A DNA stretch of 64,000 bases from Bifidobacterium simiarum (GCF_002802905.1 NZ_PEBK01000008.1:54699-118698), one strand, 5' to 3'; numbered from the stretch's first letter, positions 25,165 to 34,897 are shown. Notes: a model not told the origin generated them from the sequence alone. Numbers and translations are program-made.

Positions 25165-25941
25165 ATGATCTGGCTCATCGTCATCATCGCCGTCATCGCG
25201 TTCTTCGCGGCGGTCGGCTCCGTAACCGACAGCGAAGAAACCACCGTACAAGCCGAGCCCAGTGATCAGACCGACGATCTGTATGGCATGAGCGAAGCCG
25301 AGATCGTCCGGCGTCTTCGCTCATGCACCGCCCAGGTGAAAGGCCTGCCCGGCGGCGGACTGCACGACACCGGTTTCGGCGCCATGCGAGAGAACGCCGG
25401 CCGACGCGGCGAATACTCACTGGCCGCCGCGCTGATCAGGCACGGACTCCTCGACGACCCCAATACCTGCGTGTGGTTCTCCCTGCGCAACCCCGGCGAC
25501 GACACCGGCAACACCGACATCGACTGCGTGATCGCCCGCGGCACCAACGTCTGGCTGCTTGACGCCAAGCACTACTATCCCGCCGCCAAGGACCTGTACC
25601 TCGAATCCGCGGGCGACCGTGCCGTCAAAGGCGGTGACCGCACCTATGTGACCAGCCGGAACATGGCCTGGGTCACCAACGCGGTGCGGGAGCGTCTCGG
25701 TTTCGCACGCATTCACCCGCTGGTGCTGCTGTGCCGCACGCGGGGCGGGGTCTACGGCATCCGCTCCGATGTCCGCTGGCCCGGCGACATTCCCGTCCGC
25801 CAGACGGATCAGTGGCTCAGCGGCATGGCCCAGGGCTCTGACTGCATGCCGTCCAGCGCCACCATCCGCCTGTTCGACAGTCTCGTCAAAACGCCTGAAA
25901 TCGGTTCCGCCAAGCGGGCCAGCTTCGGCAGGACGGCGTAG
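25165..25941 (+). CDS. NERD (nuclease-related) domain membrane-anchored protein
   Basis: This is a 258-residue protein with one N-terminal membrane helix (residues 2-19, IWLIVIIAVIAFFAAVG) and a cytosolic NERD domain at about 75-190. Visible are RRGEYSLAAALIRHGL (the GE..LA motif), NTDIDCVIARGTNVWLLDAKHYY (the DID and (D/E)xK-like residues) and a following helix. NERD domains are distant PD-(D/E)xK nucleases, often tied to DNA processing. ATG 25165 begins the membrane helix. It may be controlled by the inverse iteron located 48-58 bases upstream. Confidence 0.8.
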   Translation: MIWLIVIIAVIAFFAAVGSVTDSEETTVQAEPSDQTDDLYGMSEAEIVRRLRSCTAQVKGLPGGGLHDTGFGAMRENAGRRGEYSLAAALIRHGLLDDPNTCVWFSLRNPGDDTGNTDIDCVIARGTNVWLLDAKHYYPAAKDLYLESAGDRAVKGGDRTYVTSRNMAWVTNAVRERLGFARIHPLVLLCRTRGGVYGIRSDVRWPGDIPVRQTDQWLSGMAQGSDCMPSSATIRLFDSLVKTPEIGSAKRASFGRTA

Positions 25942-25967
25942 TCGTCGTAAGTCTCGGACGCCTGTTC

Positions 25968-26693
25968 TCAGAGGCCGGCGAAATACCGGTTCACGCCGTC
26001 GAGCAGCTGGTCCACGGTATCGATGATCAGCGTGGCGCCGTGGGCCTCCAGCTCTCCGGCTTCGGCGTAGCCCCAGCGGCATCCGATGGTGCCGATGCCG
26101 ACGGCCTTGCCGCCGTCCATGTCGGTCCACCGGTCGCCGACCATGACGGCCCGATCGCCCCGGGCCTCGTCATAGCCGATCTCGTCGAAGCAGTACCGGA
26201 TCACCTCGTCCTTATGCAGACGGGAATCGTCCATGCTGGCGCCCCAGACGCCGTTGACCATATCGGTGATGCCGAAGTGCTCGCAGACCACCTTCGCCTG
26301 CGGCTCGGGCTTGCAGGTGGCCACGGCGAGGAAATAGCCGGCCTCGGTGAGCTTCCTCATCTGCTCGGGAATGCCGGGATACACGGTGTTGTACAGCCGA
26401 CCGGGAACCTTGTTGCCGGGGTGATTCGGATCGTCAAAGTAGTCGATGTCGGAATAATACCGACGGTAGATGCGAATGCCTTCCTCAAGCTCCTTGCCGT
26501 GCAGGCCGTTGCGTTCCATGGACTCCTGGATCGCCGGTCCGATGAACCGGTGCAGTTCCTCATCGTCCGGAACCGGATGGCCGAGCTCCTTGAAGGCCAT
26601 GGTCACGGATGCGATGATGCCGGGATCCGACTTGGTGAGTGTTCCGTCGAGATCAAGCAGTACGACCTTCCTCGGATGCTGAGCCAACGCCAT
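25968..26693 (-). CDS. HAD-superfamily hydrolase, phosphoglycolate-phosphatase-like
   Basis: This 241-residue cytosolic phosphatase has all HAD motifs: DLDGTLTKS (nucleophile Asp and acid Asp), a Thr/Ser in VATCKPEPQAK, and MVGDRWTDMDGGKAVG with its acidic pair. The helical cap lies between motifs 1 and 2. It resembles the Gph/PpaX/5'-nucleotidase YrfG-like group; the substrate is not determined. The start at 26693 is supported by GAGAGGAGC directly upstream. The longer frame to 26777 has no initiation signal. Confidence 0.88.
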   Translation of the reverse strand: MALAQHPRKVVLLDLDGTLTKSDPGIIASVTMAFKELGHPVPDDEELHRFIGPAIQESMERNGLHGKELEEGIRIYRRYYSDIDYFDDPNHPGNKVPGRLYNTVYPGIPEQMRKLTEAGYFLAVATCKPEPQAKVVCEHFGITDMVNGVWGASMDDSRLHKDEVIRYCFDEIGYDEARGDRAVMVGDRWTDMDGGKAVGIGTIGCRWGYAEAGELEAHGATLIIDTVDQLLDGVNRYFAGL

Positions 26694-26853
26694 GCTCCTC
26701 TCCCCCTGTTTCTGCGAATATCTGTGTTTGAGAGTATCGAATAATATTATGCCCGGCCATACAGGCCGGGCACGCATGATTCACGCATTGTTCATCTGAT
26801 CGGTTTTCCGTGGCGGACGACGCGTGAAACCGCCGAACGGGATCACTTCGGGA

Positions 26854-27201
26854 TCACTCGTAATCCGGGATCCAGCCCTCGCGATGCATCTTGAGACGCT
26901 TGTCGAGCAGCTCCTTGAGCTCCTCCTCGCTGCGGCGTTCCAACAGCATGTCCCAATGGGTGCGGGTGGGCTTGGCGATCTCGTTGGCCTCGCTGTCGTC
27001 GGTGCCTTCGCGATGCGCGGTCTGGCCGCAGCGGCACTCCCACTCCTCGGGGATCTCGGCACCTTCGGCAAGCGGAAGAATCGTGCGATGACCCTTGGGG
27101 CAGACATAGGCCACATCGGTTCGCGCCGCGAAATCGACGTTGTCGTCGGACTCCAGCGATTTCGCTCCGATGCTCATGCCACGCAGGCTGCGTTCAGCCA
27201 T
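26854..27201 (-). CDS. rbpA: RNA polymerase-binding protein RbpA
   Basis: This 115-residue actinobacterial transcription factor binds RNA polymerase and the housekeeping sigma factor and stabilises the open promoter complex. Visible are the N-terminal RGMSIGAKSLESDDNV segment, the core domain with paired CPKG and CRCG (beta-barrel, zinc-ribbon-like), the basic linker and the C-terminal sigma-interacting helix (THWDMLLERRSEEELKELL). Length and order match the family. GAGGAGG precedes the ATG. Transcribed alone, leftward. Confidence 0.95.
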   Translation of the reverse strand: MAERSLRGMSIGAKSLESDDNVDFAARTDVAYVCPKGHRTILPLAEGAEIPEEWECRCGQTAHREGTDDSEANEIAKPTRTHWDMLLERRSEEELKELLDKRLKMHREGWIPDYE

Positions 27202-27300
27202 ATGATTCCTCCTCGATTATGCAATAAACCGTATCTACGGTACAGAACAGCTTAGACCTGCCGTTTATTCCTCTTCCGCGTATCCTTCGCGCTCCCCCGG

Positions 27301-27385
27301 CCGACCGTCCGGCCGGCCGATTGACTGACCGATCAGCCGGCCGGTCGACCATCCAGTCAGCCGATCAGCCAGTCAGCCGATCAGT
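27301..27385. repeat. Low-complexity repeats between helY and rbpA
   Basis: Overlapping units of CAGCCGATCAG and CCAGTCAG, with inverted GGCCGGCC/GATCAG segments, fill the gap after the helY stop. No coding function. They could fold into several hairpins and end helY transcription, but no T run is present. Confidence 0.55.
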
Positions 27386-30017
27386 CGACTCCGGAGTAGG
27401 CGACGATGCCGCGGTTGACGTCGGACGCGGCCAGCGAGGCCGTGGCGGCGACGTCCTCGCCGTCGACGGGCAGATACGGGCCGGTCTGGGCGACCTGTCC
27501 GAGCACGTCGGTCAGACGCTTGCAGGTGCGGACGAAATCACCGCCGGTCATGTCGGTGTCGCGCAGCACCTCGGACAGCGGACTGCCCTTGGCCCACTCG
27601 TAGGTGATGTCCACCATGCCGAAGTCCAGCTGCGGCAATGCGTCAAGCCCGAGATCCTCGCAGGTGTCGTTGATCCGGGCCCAGATCTCCCTGGCCCGGG
27701 CAGCGGCCTGAGCCACCGCGCCTTCGGGTCCTCCCGGATACCGTCTCGGCTCACCGGATCCGCCGCGACGGGACTCGTAGACGAACGCGCTGAGCAGGGA
27801 CGCCATCTGCGCGGGCTTGAGCCCGTCCATGACGCCTTCGATCAGGCATTGCGCCAGCACCAGATCCTGTTCGCTGTACAGGCGGCGCAGCAGCTGCCCG
27901 TGCGCCGTCAGCGTGTAGTCGCGGGGACGGGAGGCGATCATGTCGGCAGCATCGGCAGTGGCCGATGCGCCTGCGCCGTCCGAATCGACGTCGAACACGG
28001 CCTTGAGATACCCCATGTGCTCGAGGATCGCGCAGATGGTGTCGAAACGCCGGGCCACGGATCCCGTGCGCGAATCATACCGGCGCCGCACCCGTTCCAG
28101 CTCCCGGGTCTCGCGCATCCATCGATGGCCCCACCGCATGTGCTGGGCGAGGTCGGCACACTGCCGGCACGGATGTTCGCGCTCGGTCTCGCGCAGCCGG
28201 GCAATGCGCCGGTCCAGATCGCGGAACGCCTGCTTGCGGGCCTGCTCCGATTCGAATCCGCGGTGCTTGAGCTCGCGCCGCTCCCCCCGTTCCAGATCGG
28301 TCAGCTGCATGCGGATGGTCATGAACTCTCGGAAATCGCCCTGATCGCAGTGGAAGGCCCGCTCGTATCCCTCGATGGCCTGGCTCAGCGTCTCGATGCG
28401 TGATTCGAGCACCTCGGCCGACTCGTTCGCCTCCCACTGCGCGAACGAATGGTCGAGCGTCATGCGGGACGTGCGGTAGTCACTGGTGTTGAGCAGGTTC
28501 ACGGCCATGTTGAAGGTCGGCCGGAAGCTGGAATGCAGCGGATACACTCGCTTCGAAGACAATGCCGCGGCGGTCTGCGGCTCGAATCCGCGATGGTCCA
28601 CCACCACGGCGTGGCCGATGGTGTCGATGCCGCGTCGTCCCGCACGGCCGGTGAGCTGGGTGAACTCCCCCGGCGTCAGCGGCACATGGCCGGTGCCGTC
28701 GAACTTCTCGAGCTTCTCCACCACCACGCACCGCGCCGGCATGTTGATGCCGAGCGCCAGCGTCTCGGTGGCGAACACCATCTTGACCAGGCTCTCCTCG
28801 AACAGTCGCTCCACGATCTGTCGGAACAGGGCGATCATGCCGGCGTGATGCGGCGCGAACCCCTCCTCCAGTGCGAACCGGAACTTCGAGAACTGCAGCG
28901 TCTTGAGCTCGTCCTTGGTGAGCTGTCCGGCCACCATCTCGTCCACGATGGCGCGGATCCGCCGCGACTCCTCCACGGTGGTGAGCTCCAGCCCCGCGTT
29001 GATGCACTGCTGGACGGCCATATCGCAGCCGTTACGGGAGAAGATGAAGAAGATGCCGGGCAGCATGTCGAGATAGTTCAGCTCGTCGACCACCGCCCAA
29101 CGGCGCGGCAGATACCGGTTGGCCTGTTCCTCGCGCCGTCCGGATCCGCCACGGCCCGAATGCCGGCGGTCGTCGCGCCCCCTGATCCGTCGCGCGGCGC
29201 GATGGTCCAGTTCTCGGATGCGCGTCATCAGGTTCGGGTTGAGCTGCGTGCTGTCCGCGGAACGGTATAGGTCGTAGATCTCCGGTTCGTGCCGCTCGTC
29301 CTCCTGCACCAGCACATGCTGCTCCAACGGCACCGGACGCCGTTCGGAGACCACCAGCGCAGTGCGGCCGTGCGCCGACTCGATCCACGCCGAGAAGTCC
29401 TCCACGTTGGAGACCGTGGCCGACAGGCCGACGATCTTCACCTGATGAGGCAGGTGGATGATGACCTCCTCCCACACGGGGCCGCGGAACCGGTCGGCGA
29501 GGTAGTGCACCTCGTCGAGCACCACGTATCGCAGCGCCGTCAGGGTCGAGGAATGCTCGTACAGCATGTTGCGCAGCACCTCGGTGGTCATGACCACGAT
29601 GTCCGCCTCGGAGTTGATCGAGGTGTCGCCGGTGAGCAGTCCCACGCGGTCCGAGCCGTACAGCTCCACCAGATCATGGTATTTCTGGTTGCTCAGCGCC
29701 TTGATCGGCGTGGTGTAGAAGGCCTTGACGTTACGTTCCTGAGCCAGAAAGACCGCGAAGTCGGCGATCACCGTCTTACCGGCGCCCGTGGGGGCCGCCA
29801 CGAGCACGTTGTCTCCGGCCTCGAGCGCCTCGATGGCCTCGGTCTGGAATTCGTCGAGCGGGAAGTCCAGGGTTTCGGCGAACCGTCCGGCGGCGCTGCG
29901 CGCCTTGCGCTGACGGTCCCGGAACGCCTGATACCGTGCCGCGGGGCTCTCAGGATCCGGAGTGCCCTGAACGGCACGGTCGTTCTCGGGGATCCTGCGA
30001 CGATGATGCCTACCCAT
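27381..30017 (-). CDS. helY: SKI2-type DEAD/DEAH-box RNA helicase
   Basis: This is an 878-residue superfamily-2 helicase. It has Walker A AAPTGAGKT near residue 70, DEVH (motif II, in YVVLDEVHYL), SAT (motif III), and the C-terminal helicase motifs including ATETLALGINMPAR and QLTGRAGRRGID (motif VI). A long helical domain and the C-terminal DSHCT-like region follow, as in HelY/Mtr4. It probably unwinds structured RNA for decay. The start at 30017 has GGAGGAGA upstream. It sits in a conserved actinobacterial neighbourhood with pafBC (pafB-pafC-tatA-tatC-helY in Mycobacterium). Confidence 0.92.
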   Translation of the reverse strand: MGRHHRRRIPENDRAVQGTPDPESPAARYQAFRDRQRKARSAAGRFAETLDFPLDEFQTEAIEALEAGDNVLVAAPTGAGKTVIADFAVFLAQERNVKAFYTTPIKALSNQKYHDLVELYGSDRVGLLTGDTSINSEADIVVMTTEVLRNMLYEHSSTLTALRYVVLDEVHYLADRFRGPVWEEVIIHLPHQVKIVGLSATVSNVEDFSAWIESAHGRTALVVSERRPVPLEQHVLVQEDERHEPEIYDLYRSADSTQLNPNLMTRIRELDHRAARRIRGRDDRRHSGRGGSGRREEQANRYLPRRWAVVDELNYLDMLPGIFFIFSRNGCDMAVQQCINAGLELTTVEESRRIRAIVDEMVAGQLTKDELKTLQFSKFRFALEEGFAPHHAGMIALFRQIVERLFEESLVKMVFATETLALGINMPARCVVVEKLEKFDGTGHVPLTPGEFTQLTGRAGRRGIDTIGHAVVVDHRGFEPQTAAALSSKRVYPLHSSFRPTFNMAVNLLNTSDYRTSRMTLDHSFAQWEANESAEVLESRIETLSQAIEGYERAFHCDQGDFREFMTIRMQLTDLERGERRELKHRGFESEQARKQAFRDLDRRIARLRETEREHPCRQCADLAQHMRWGHRWMRETRELERVRRRYDSRTGSVARRFDTICAILEHMGYLKAVFDVDSDGAGASATADAADMIASRPRDYTLTAHGQLLRRLYSEQDLVLAQCLIEGVMDGLKPAQMASLLSAFVYESRRGGSGEPRRYPGGPEGAVAQAAARAREIWARINDTCEDLGLDALPQLDFGMVDITYEWAKGSPLSEVLRDTDMTGGDFVRTCKRLTDVLGQVAQTGPYLPVDGEDVAATASLAASDVNRGIVAYSGVD

Positions 30018-30025
30018 GTCTCCTC

Positions 30026-31042
30026 CTATGGACGTCGGGAATGTCGTTCCGCCCACCGCTGTGCGATGCGTGGCGGAACCAGAAGCTTCAGTGCCCTGCG
30101 ATGGGCTTCGACCCGTACCGGCAGCCGGCCGATGCGCTCCCCGTCGGCCATGAGCACGGGAGATCGGGATCCGTGGGGAGACTCCCCCAGCGTGATGCTC
30201 CGGATCCTGCGGTATCCGATCAGCGGTTCGCCGATATGGTCGCCCCGGTACGCCTTGGCCAGGATGCGCAGCGCCTCGGGGGCCGACGGATGCCATTTGG
30301 CCCAGATCATCTCGAGCTGCCCGTCGGTCAGGTCGGAATCCGGCGAGGCCTCGATGCCGCTGCCGATGTAGCGGGCGTTGGCGATGGCGATCAGCGGCGT
30401 GGTCAGGTCGAAGTCGACGACGCCCGGCTCATCCGTCCTCATGGAGACGTGGAAGCCGTAGTCCTGGACGTGCGAGGCCTCCCAGATGCCGGCCTCCAGA
30501 TACCTGAGCGTGCCGAACGGAAGCCGCGAATGGTTCGCCCGGTCGTTGATCGCGGCGTCGATGGAGCAGTTGAGCATGCCGGCGAAGAACGTGTTGATGC
30601 GTTCGCCGCCGTCGTCCGCCGACGTGACGTGCCCCAGATCGAGGTTGATGGTCGAGCCGCCGGCCACGGCCGCGAGGATGGATTCCGCGCTGGCATGGAT
30701 CCTGCCGACGGGAAGGTCGAGTCCGCGGGCGAAGTCATTGCCGGAGCCGCAGGCGATGATGCCCAACGGGATGTCGCAGTCCGCGACGGCGTTGACGCCC
30801 AGCGACACCATGCCGTCTCCCCCGACGACGACCAGCGTGTCGATGTCGGCAAGGTCCCTGCGCACGTTCGCCATGGAGTCCTCGCGGCTTTCGCCGGTGA
30901 GGTCGATTACGCCGAACCCGAGCCGGGATCCGTGCCCGCGCAGGTATCGCAGGGCCTCGTCGCCGACGGACCTTCCGCGGCCGTTGTCCGACGCGGGGTT
31001 GGTGACGACGGCGATGGTCGTTCGGCTAGCGATCAAGGTCAT
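30026..31042 (-). CDS. Diacylglycerol/lipid kinase family protein
   Basis: This is a 338-residue protein with the lipid-kinase catalytic domain: VVVGGDGMVSLGVNAV (GGDG signature near residue 70) and IIACGSGNDFARGLDLP (GTGNDxAR variant). The C-terminal beta domain (LGESPHGSRSPVLMADGE) binds phosphate and metal. It phosphorylates diacylglycerol or a related membrane lipid at the inner face of the membrane. The start at 31042 gives a 17-base overlap with the upstream small membrane protein, so the two are coupled. Only eight bases separate it from helY. The substrate is inferred from family. Confidence 0.88.
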   Translation of the reverse strand: MTLIASRTTIAVVTNPASDNGRGRSVGDEALRYLRGHGSRLGFGVIDLTGESREDSMANVRRDLADIDTLVVVGGDGMVSLGVNAVADCDIPLGIIACGSGNDFARGLDLPVGRIHASAESILAAVAGGSTINLDLGHVTSADDGGERINTFFAGMLNCSIDAAINDRANHSRLPFGTLRYLEAGIWEASHVQDYGFHVSMRTDEPGVVDFDLTTPLIAIANARYIGSGIEASPDSDLTDGQLEMIWAKWHPSAPEALRILAKAYRGDHIGEPLIGYRRIRSITLGESPHGSRSPVLMADGERIGRLPVRVEAHRRALKLLVPPRIAQRWAERHSRRP

Positions 31043-31352
31043 TGAAGGTCTTCCACCGTTTCCATGCGGCCACGTGCCGCTGATGCACCTGTTCCCGATG
31101 TTCGATGATCCGCGCCTGCGTGGCCGCGTAGCGTTCGGCCGTTTCGGACAGCGGACGGGTGAACGCCGGCGGTTCGGCGGACCGTTCGGTCGCGCCTTCG
31201 GATTCGATTCGCGAAAGCCGCTGCGCCACCCGGTCGCCGGTCCCGCCGATGACGTGCATGGCCGCGATCGCATGAAGGATCACGTAGACGCCGCCGACGA
31301 TCAGCACGACGAACAGGAAGACCACCAGAACAATCCAGATCCATCCCGGCAT
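31026..31352 (-). CDS. Small single-pass membrane protein
   Basis: This is a 108-residue protein. One strongly hydrophobic helix (residues 4-30, WIVLVVFLFVVLIVGG) is followed by a charged, helical cytosolic tail rich in Arg, Glu and Gln. It lies between the WYL regulator and the lipid kinase, in the place that tatA takes in Mycobacterium. It lacks the TatA hinge (FG motif) and amphipathic helix, so it is not TatA. No family was recognised. The gap to the regulator is 12 bases, so it is in the same operon. Confidence 0.7.
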   Translation of the reverse strand: MPGWIWIVLVVFLFVVLIVGGVYVILHAIAAMHVIGGTGDRVAQRLSRIESEGATERSAEPPAFTRPLSETAERYAATQARIIEHREQVHQRHVAAWKRWKTFNDLDR

Positions 31353-31364
31353 GAGCGCCTCCTG

Positions 31365-33287
31365 TCAGTGGGATTGACGGTCCGTGTGCGAACCCCCGTC
31401 ACCGAGGCTGAGCTCGCGCTTGGCCCGTGCGACGATCATCGAACGCAGGGTTCCCGGGGAGACCGCCACGATGTGACGGGCGTGCGCGATGCAGAACGCC
31501 ACGAACCACGAGTCGGACGACACGGTCAGGCGTACGATCTCGCCCTCGCCCCACGGCTCCACCCGGGCATCCGGCAGGGAGTCGATGAACGGCAGTCCCG
31601 GACGGTCGGTGAGGAACGCGGCGGACGTGCCGTTGTCGAAGCTCCACTGACGCAGCTCGGAGACCGGGACGTCCGGAATGGTGAACGACTCCTGCGGCTT
31701 GACGATTTCCGCACGGCCGATGCGGGCCAGACGCAGCACCTGCCAGTCGCTGTGCTTGCGGCGAGCGTCGGTCTTCGTCCGGGTGCCGGCGATCGCGGGA
31801 TCGTCGATGCCGTTCCATACGGCGGCGTAGTACACGCCCTCGTCCACGAAGATCTTGGCCGGGGCGACCACCTTCTCGCGGGTGCGCCCCGCACCGTCGG
31901 TGTATTCGATGTCCAGCAGCGACTTGGAATGGATCGCGTCGTTGACCGCCTGGAAGCACGGCGGCTCCAGCTCGTAGCCGGTCAGGCTCAGCCACGGGGT
32001 CTCCCCCGGTTCCGTATGCTCGCGCAGACGGACATACAGCGACTGGGCGCGCTTGCGCGATTCGGCCGGCAGCAGCGGCGAATGCGCCAGATAGCTCACC
32101 GAAGCGGTGAGCAGGCTGAGATACTGCGGCGAAATGCCGGCGAGACGCTCAAGACCCAGCGAGTTGGTGGCGCTGATGATGCCCTCGGCCTCCAGCAGCG
32201 ACCAGTCGATGTCGAAGAACTGGCTGCCGGCCATTTCACCGTCGTCGCTCACCGTGGTGAGCGTGCCGATGTCCTTGCGGATGACGGCCACGGCCTTGCG
32301 CAGCTCGTCCTCGGTGTCGCTGTGGCCGATGAACCGTTCGGCCAGATCGGTCATGGGGAACTCCTCGCCGATGTGCGCGGAGAGGAACAGCATGAGACGC
32401 AGACGACGGTCCACTTCGGATCCGGTCTGGAACGACGCGCTCAGCGCCTTGCGGGCCTTCGACTTGCTCTTGGGGTCCTCGAGGTCGCCGGTGTGTTCGC
32501 TCGCCGCGACGAATTCCCGATGGGCCTTGAACGCCTCCTCGGGATGATCGGCCGAGCCGAAGCGGGTGGCCGCGTTGAGCCGGCGGTTGAACGCGTCGGC
32601 AGCCTCCTGGGGGCTGATGATCGAGGAGCCGGGATGCTCCAGCACGAACATCGCCAGATCGTCGGAATCGGTGTAGGCCACGTTGATGTGCTCGCCGTCC
32701 ACGTCGACCGTGGCGGCGAACCGACGGGAGTCGATCACCTTCACCAGCGCGTCGGGGATGGTCTGCGTGCCGAGGCCGGGCGCGATGGAATCGAGGCCGA
32801 GGCCCGGCACCGGCATCTGGGGCACGCGCGGCGCGGTGCGGGAGACCTTGGTGTTCTCCTGCTCGAGCCGCTGCGAGGTCGAGGAGATCGAAATGGACTG
32901 GGCCAGATAGTTGGCGGCGGCCAGTACGGGAAGGTCCTCCTGCTCGAAGCGCATGCGGATGCGCGGCTCGTCGCCCAGCTGCAGGCGGTACGAGGCGAAG
33001 TCCTGTCCTTCGGACTTCGAGGAGTATTCCGGCTGGCGCGATTCGATGGCGATGCCCATGGCCGCCAGCTTGGCGCGGTCACGCTGGAACTGCTTGGCGA
33101 ACGCCGCCTTGGCGGCCTGATCGGCCAGTTCGCCGTAGGAGTCGGCGTAGGCCTTCACCCGCTGCGCGATCTGCCGGGATGTCAGCCATTGAGGGAACGC
33201 CGAAGAAAGAACGGCCAACACATCCAGTTCGTGCTTGCCCCATTTGTCGGAGAAACGGCGCCTACCGTTTGAAGCTCCCTCAGCCAT
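31365..33287 (-). CDS. pafBC: WYL-domain transcriptional regulator, PafBC-like fusion
   Basis: This is a 640-residue cytosolic regulator that reads as PafB and PafC joined. It has an N-terminal helix-turn-helix (WLTSRQIAQRVKAY, about 35-48), a first WYL-like beta domain around 195-260, a second winged helix (FPMTDLAERF) around 340, and a C-terminal WYL domain near 465-560 (LLDIEYTDGAGRTREKVVAP). PafBC in mycobacteria senses single-stranded DNA and drives the LexA-independent DNA-damage response. The usual length of each single protein is about 320, so 640 fits a fusion. No pafA or proteasome gene is present in this window. Confidence 0.8.
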   Translation of the reverse strand: MAEGASNGRRRFSDKWGKHELDVLAVLSSAFPQWLTSRQIAQRVKAYADSYGELADQAAKAAFAKQFQRDRAKLAAMGIAIESRQPEYSSKSEGQDFASYRLQLGDEPRIRMRFEQEDLPVLAAANYLAQSISISSTSQRLEQENTKVSRTAPRVPQMPVPGLGLDSIAPGLGTQTIPDALVKVIDSRRFAATVDVDGEHINVAYTDSDDLAMFVLEHPGSSIISPQEAADAFNRRLNAATRFGSADHPEEAFKAHREFVAASEHTGDLEDPKSKSKARKALSASFQTGSEVDRRLRLMLFLSAHIGEEFPMTDLAERFIGHSDTEDELRKAVAVIRKDIGTLTTVSDDGEMAGSQFFDIDWSLLEAEGIISATNSLGLERLAGISPQYLSLLTASVSYLAHSPLLPAESRKRAQSLYVRLREHTEPGETPWLSLTGYELEPPCFQAVNDAIHSKSLLDIEYTDGAGRTREKVVAPAKIFVDEGVYYAAVWNGIDDPAIAGTRTKTDARRKHSDWQVLRLARIGRAEIVKPQESFTIPDVPVSELRQWSFDNGTSAAFLTDRPGLPFIDSLPDARVEPWGEGEIVRLTVSSDSWFVAFCIAHARHIVAVSPGTLRSMIVARAKRELSLGDGGSHTDRQSH

Positions 33288-33469
33288 CTGTCCTCACGTC
33301 TCAGTAGAATTGATTTTTGATTGTTGGCTTTTCAGCCTCTAGACATTTTACGGGTAATTCTTCAGGAAACCAGCGTTTTCATCAAAAATTTCCCTACGGG
33401 ACGATTTTCGTTTTCATCCTTGGCGATTGCCACGTTTTCATCGTCCCGTCATCGACCACGAATCATCCG

Positions 33470-34897
33470 TCACAGCCAGTCGTCCGGCTCGACGCCGGCA
33501 GGTCCGACGAATTCGCCGTTCGGCACGTACGACGGCTCCCCGTTGTCTTCCAGCACGGCGTCGGCGAAGCACTTCACGTTCTGCCCGAAGGTCCAGTCGC
33601 CCTTGACGGTGAACGAGTTCGCCGCGGCCAGGGACGGCACGCCGTACGGGAAGCGCTCATCGAAGTCGGCGATGTACTTGTAGTAACGGGGGTCGAGCTC
33701 CACCTGCGGGAAGATGTAGTTGCCGTCCTCCATCTCATAGGAGTCGGTGAGGTGGAACCGGTCGGAACGCATGATGAACAGGTCGTTGGTGGTCTTCACC
33801 GGCAGGAAGCGCGGACGGTCGACCTCGATGCAGGTGGCGTCGTCGAACAGCGAGATCGCGGCGCCCATCGCGGTCTCCAGCTGGATCACCTTCTCGGTGG
33901 AGGGATCGGTGGGATCGACGGTCTTGCGGTTACGGATCACCGGCAGGTCGAGCACGCCGTCGGTTTCGGCGAGCTTGTCGCGCAGGTCGCGCACCCGCAC
34001 CCAGATGTTGTTGGTATTGAAGTAGGGGTGCTTGGCGATGTCGGTGGCGTCGGCCTTGTCGTCAGCATGCACCTGCGTCATCTCACGCAGGGTGAGGTGG
34101 CCGGTCCTGCGGTCGCGCACGATGTGGCCGCCCTTGCGGTCGGCCGGCGTGCGCCTGGCGACCTCCACCATGAACGAGGCGCCGGACTGGGCGAACGCGC
34201 CGGCGAGGGTGGTCGAGGGACGGGCGCCGAGGTTGTCGGAGTTCGAGATGAACAGATATTCGATGCCGTTCTCCAGCAGGCTGTCCAGCAGACCGGATTC
34301 CCACAGCGTGGCGAAGACGTCGCCGTGTCCCGGCGGGCACCATTCAAGCTCGGTGTCGTCGGGGAACGAGACCGGCAGACCGGTCTCCATGTCGATCTTG
34401 GGTTCGACGTGCTGGATGATCTCGGTGGGCACGCCCTCCTGATGGAACCGGCGGTTGTGCCTGAGCACCGACATCGACTCCTTGGACGTGCGGAAGGAGT
34501 TCATCAGCGTCAGCGGCAGCGGCACCTGCTCGCGCACACGCGCGGTGATCACCTGTCCGAGGATGATGTCGAGGAAGCGCATGCGCTTGGCCTTGTGGCG
34601 GCGCACGGGCAGCAGGGACTTCGGCCCCTCCAGACCCATCGAGGTGCCGAGTCCGCCGTTGAGCTTGAGGAAGGCGGTCTTGCCGAACGCCTCCATGGCC
34701 TTGTCATGGTCGATGGTGTGGTAGATGTCCCGCACCGCGGGGATGTCGGTGAGGGGTTCCACATCGCTTTCCCGGATCCACTCCGACTGGTCGGCCTGCC
34801 ACGTACGATACAGACGCTCAAACTGGGAAATCGCGATCTCACTCATGCCGTGTTCGCACATCTTGGCCGCGGACTGTTCAAAAGGATCCTTGGACAC
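33470..34897 (-). CDS. ugpA: UTP--glucose-1-phosphate uridylyltransferase, eukaryotic type
   Basis: This 475-residue cytosolic enzyme makes UDP-glucose from UTP and glucose-1-phosphate, needed for the Leloir handling of galactose and for cell-wall and exopolysaccharide sugars. It is of the UDPGP family (eukaryote-like), not GalU. The nucleotide loop is LNGGLGTSMGLEGPKSLLPV near residue 75, followed by MNSFRTSKES and FISNSDNLGARPS. GTG 34897 is chosen because GGGGAGA lies five bases upstream and the frame then starts SKDPFEQ. The longer frame to 35077 has no signal. Typical of bifidobacteria. Confidence 0.9.
   Translation of the reverse strand: MSKDPFEQSAAKMCEHGMSEIAISQFERLYRTWQADQSEWIRESDVEPLTDIPAVRDIYHTIDHDKAMEAFGKTAFLKLNGGLGTSMGLEGPKSLLPVRRHKAKRMRFLDIILGQVITARVREQVPLPLTLMNSFRTSKESMSVLRHNRRFHQEGVPTEIIQHVEPKIDMETGLPVSFPDDTELEWCPPGHGDVFATLWESGLLDSLLENGIEYLFISNSDNLGARPSTTLAGAFAQSGASFMVEVARRTPADRKGGHIVRDRRTGHLTLREMTQVHADDKADATDIAKHPYFNTNNIWVRVRDLRDKLAETDGVLDLPVIRNRKTVDPTDPSTEKVIQLETAMGAAISLFDDATCIEVDRPRFLPVKTTNDLFIMRSDRFHLTDSYEMEDGNYIFPQVELDPRYYKYIADFDERFPYGVPSLAAANSFTVKGDWTFGQNVKCFADAVLEDNGEPSYVPNGEFVGPAGVEPDDWL

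Noticed and set aside
31026..31352. TatA
   Set aside because: Position fits mycobacterial tatA, but the hinge FG motif and amphipathic helix are missing, and no tatC follows.
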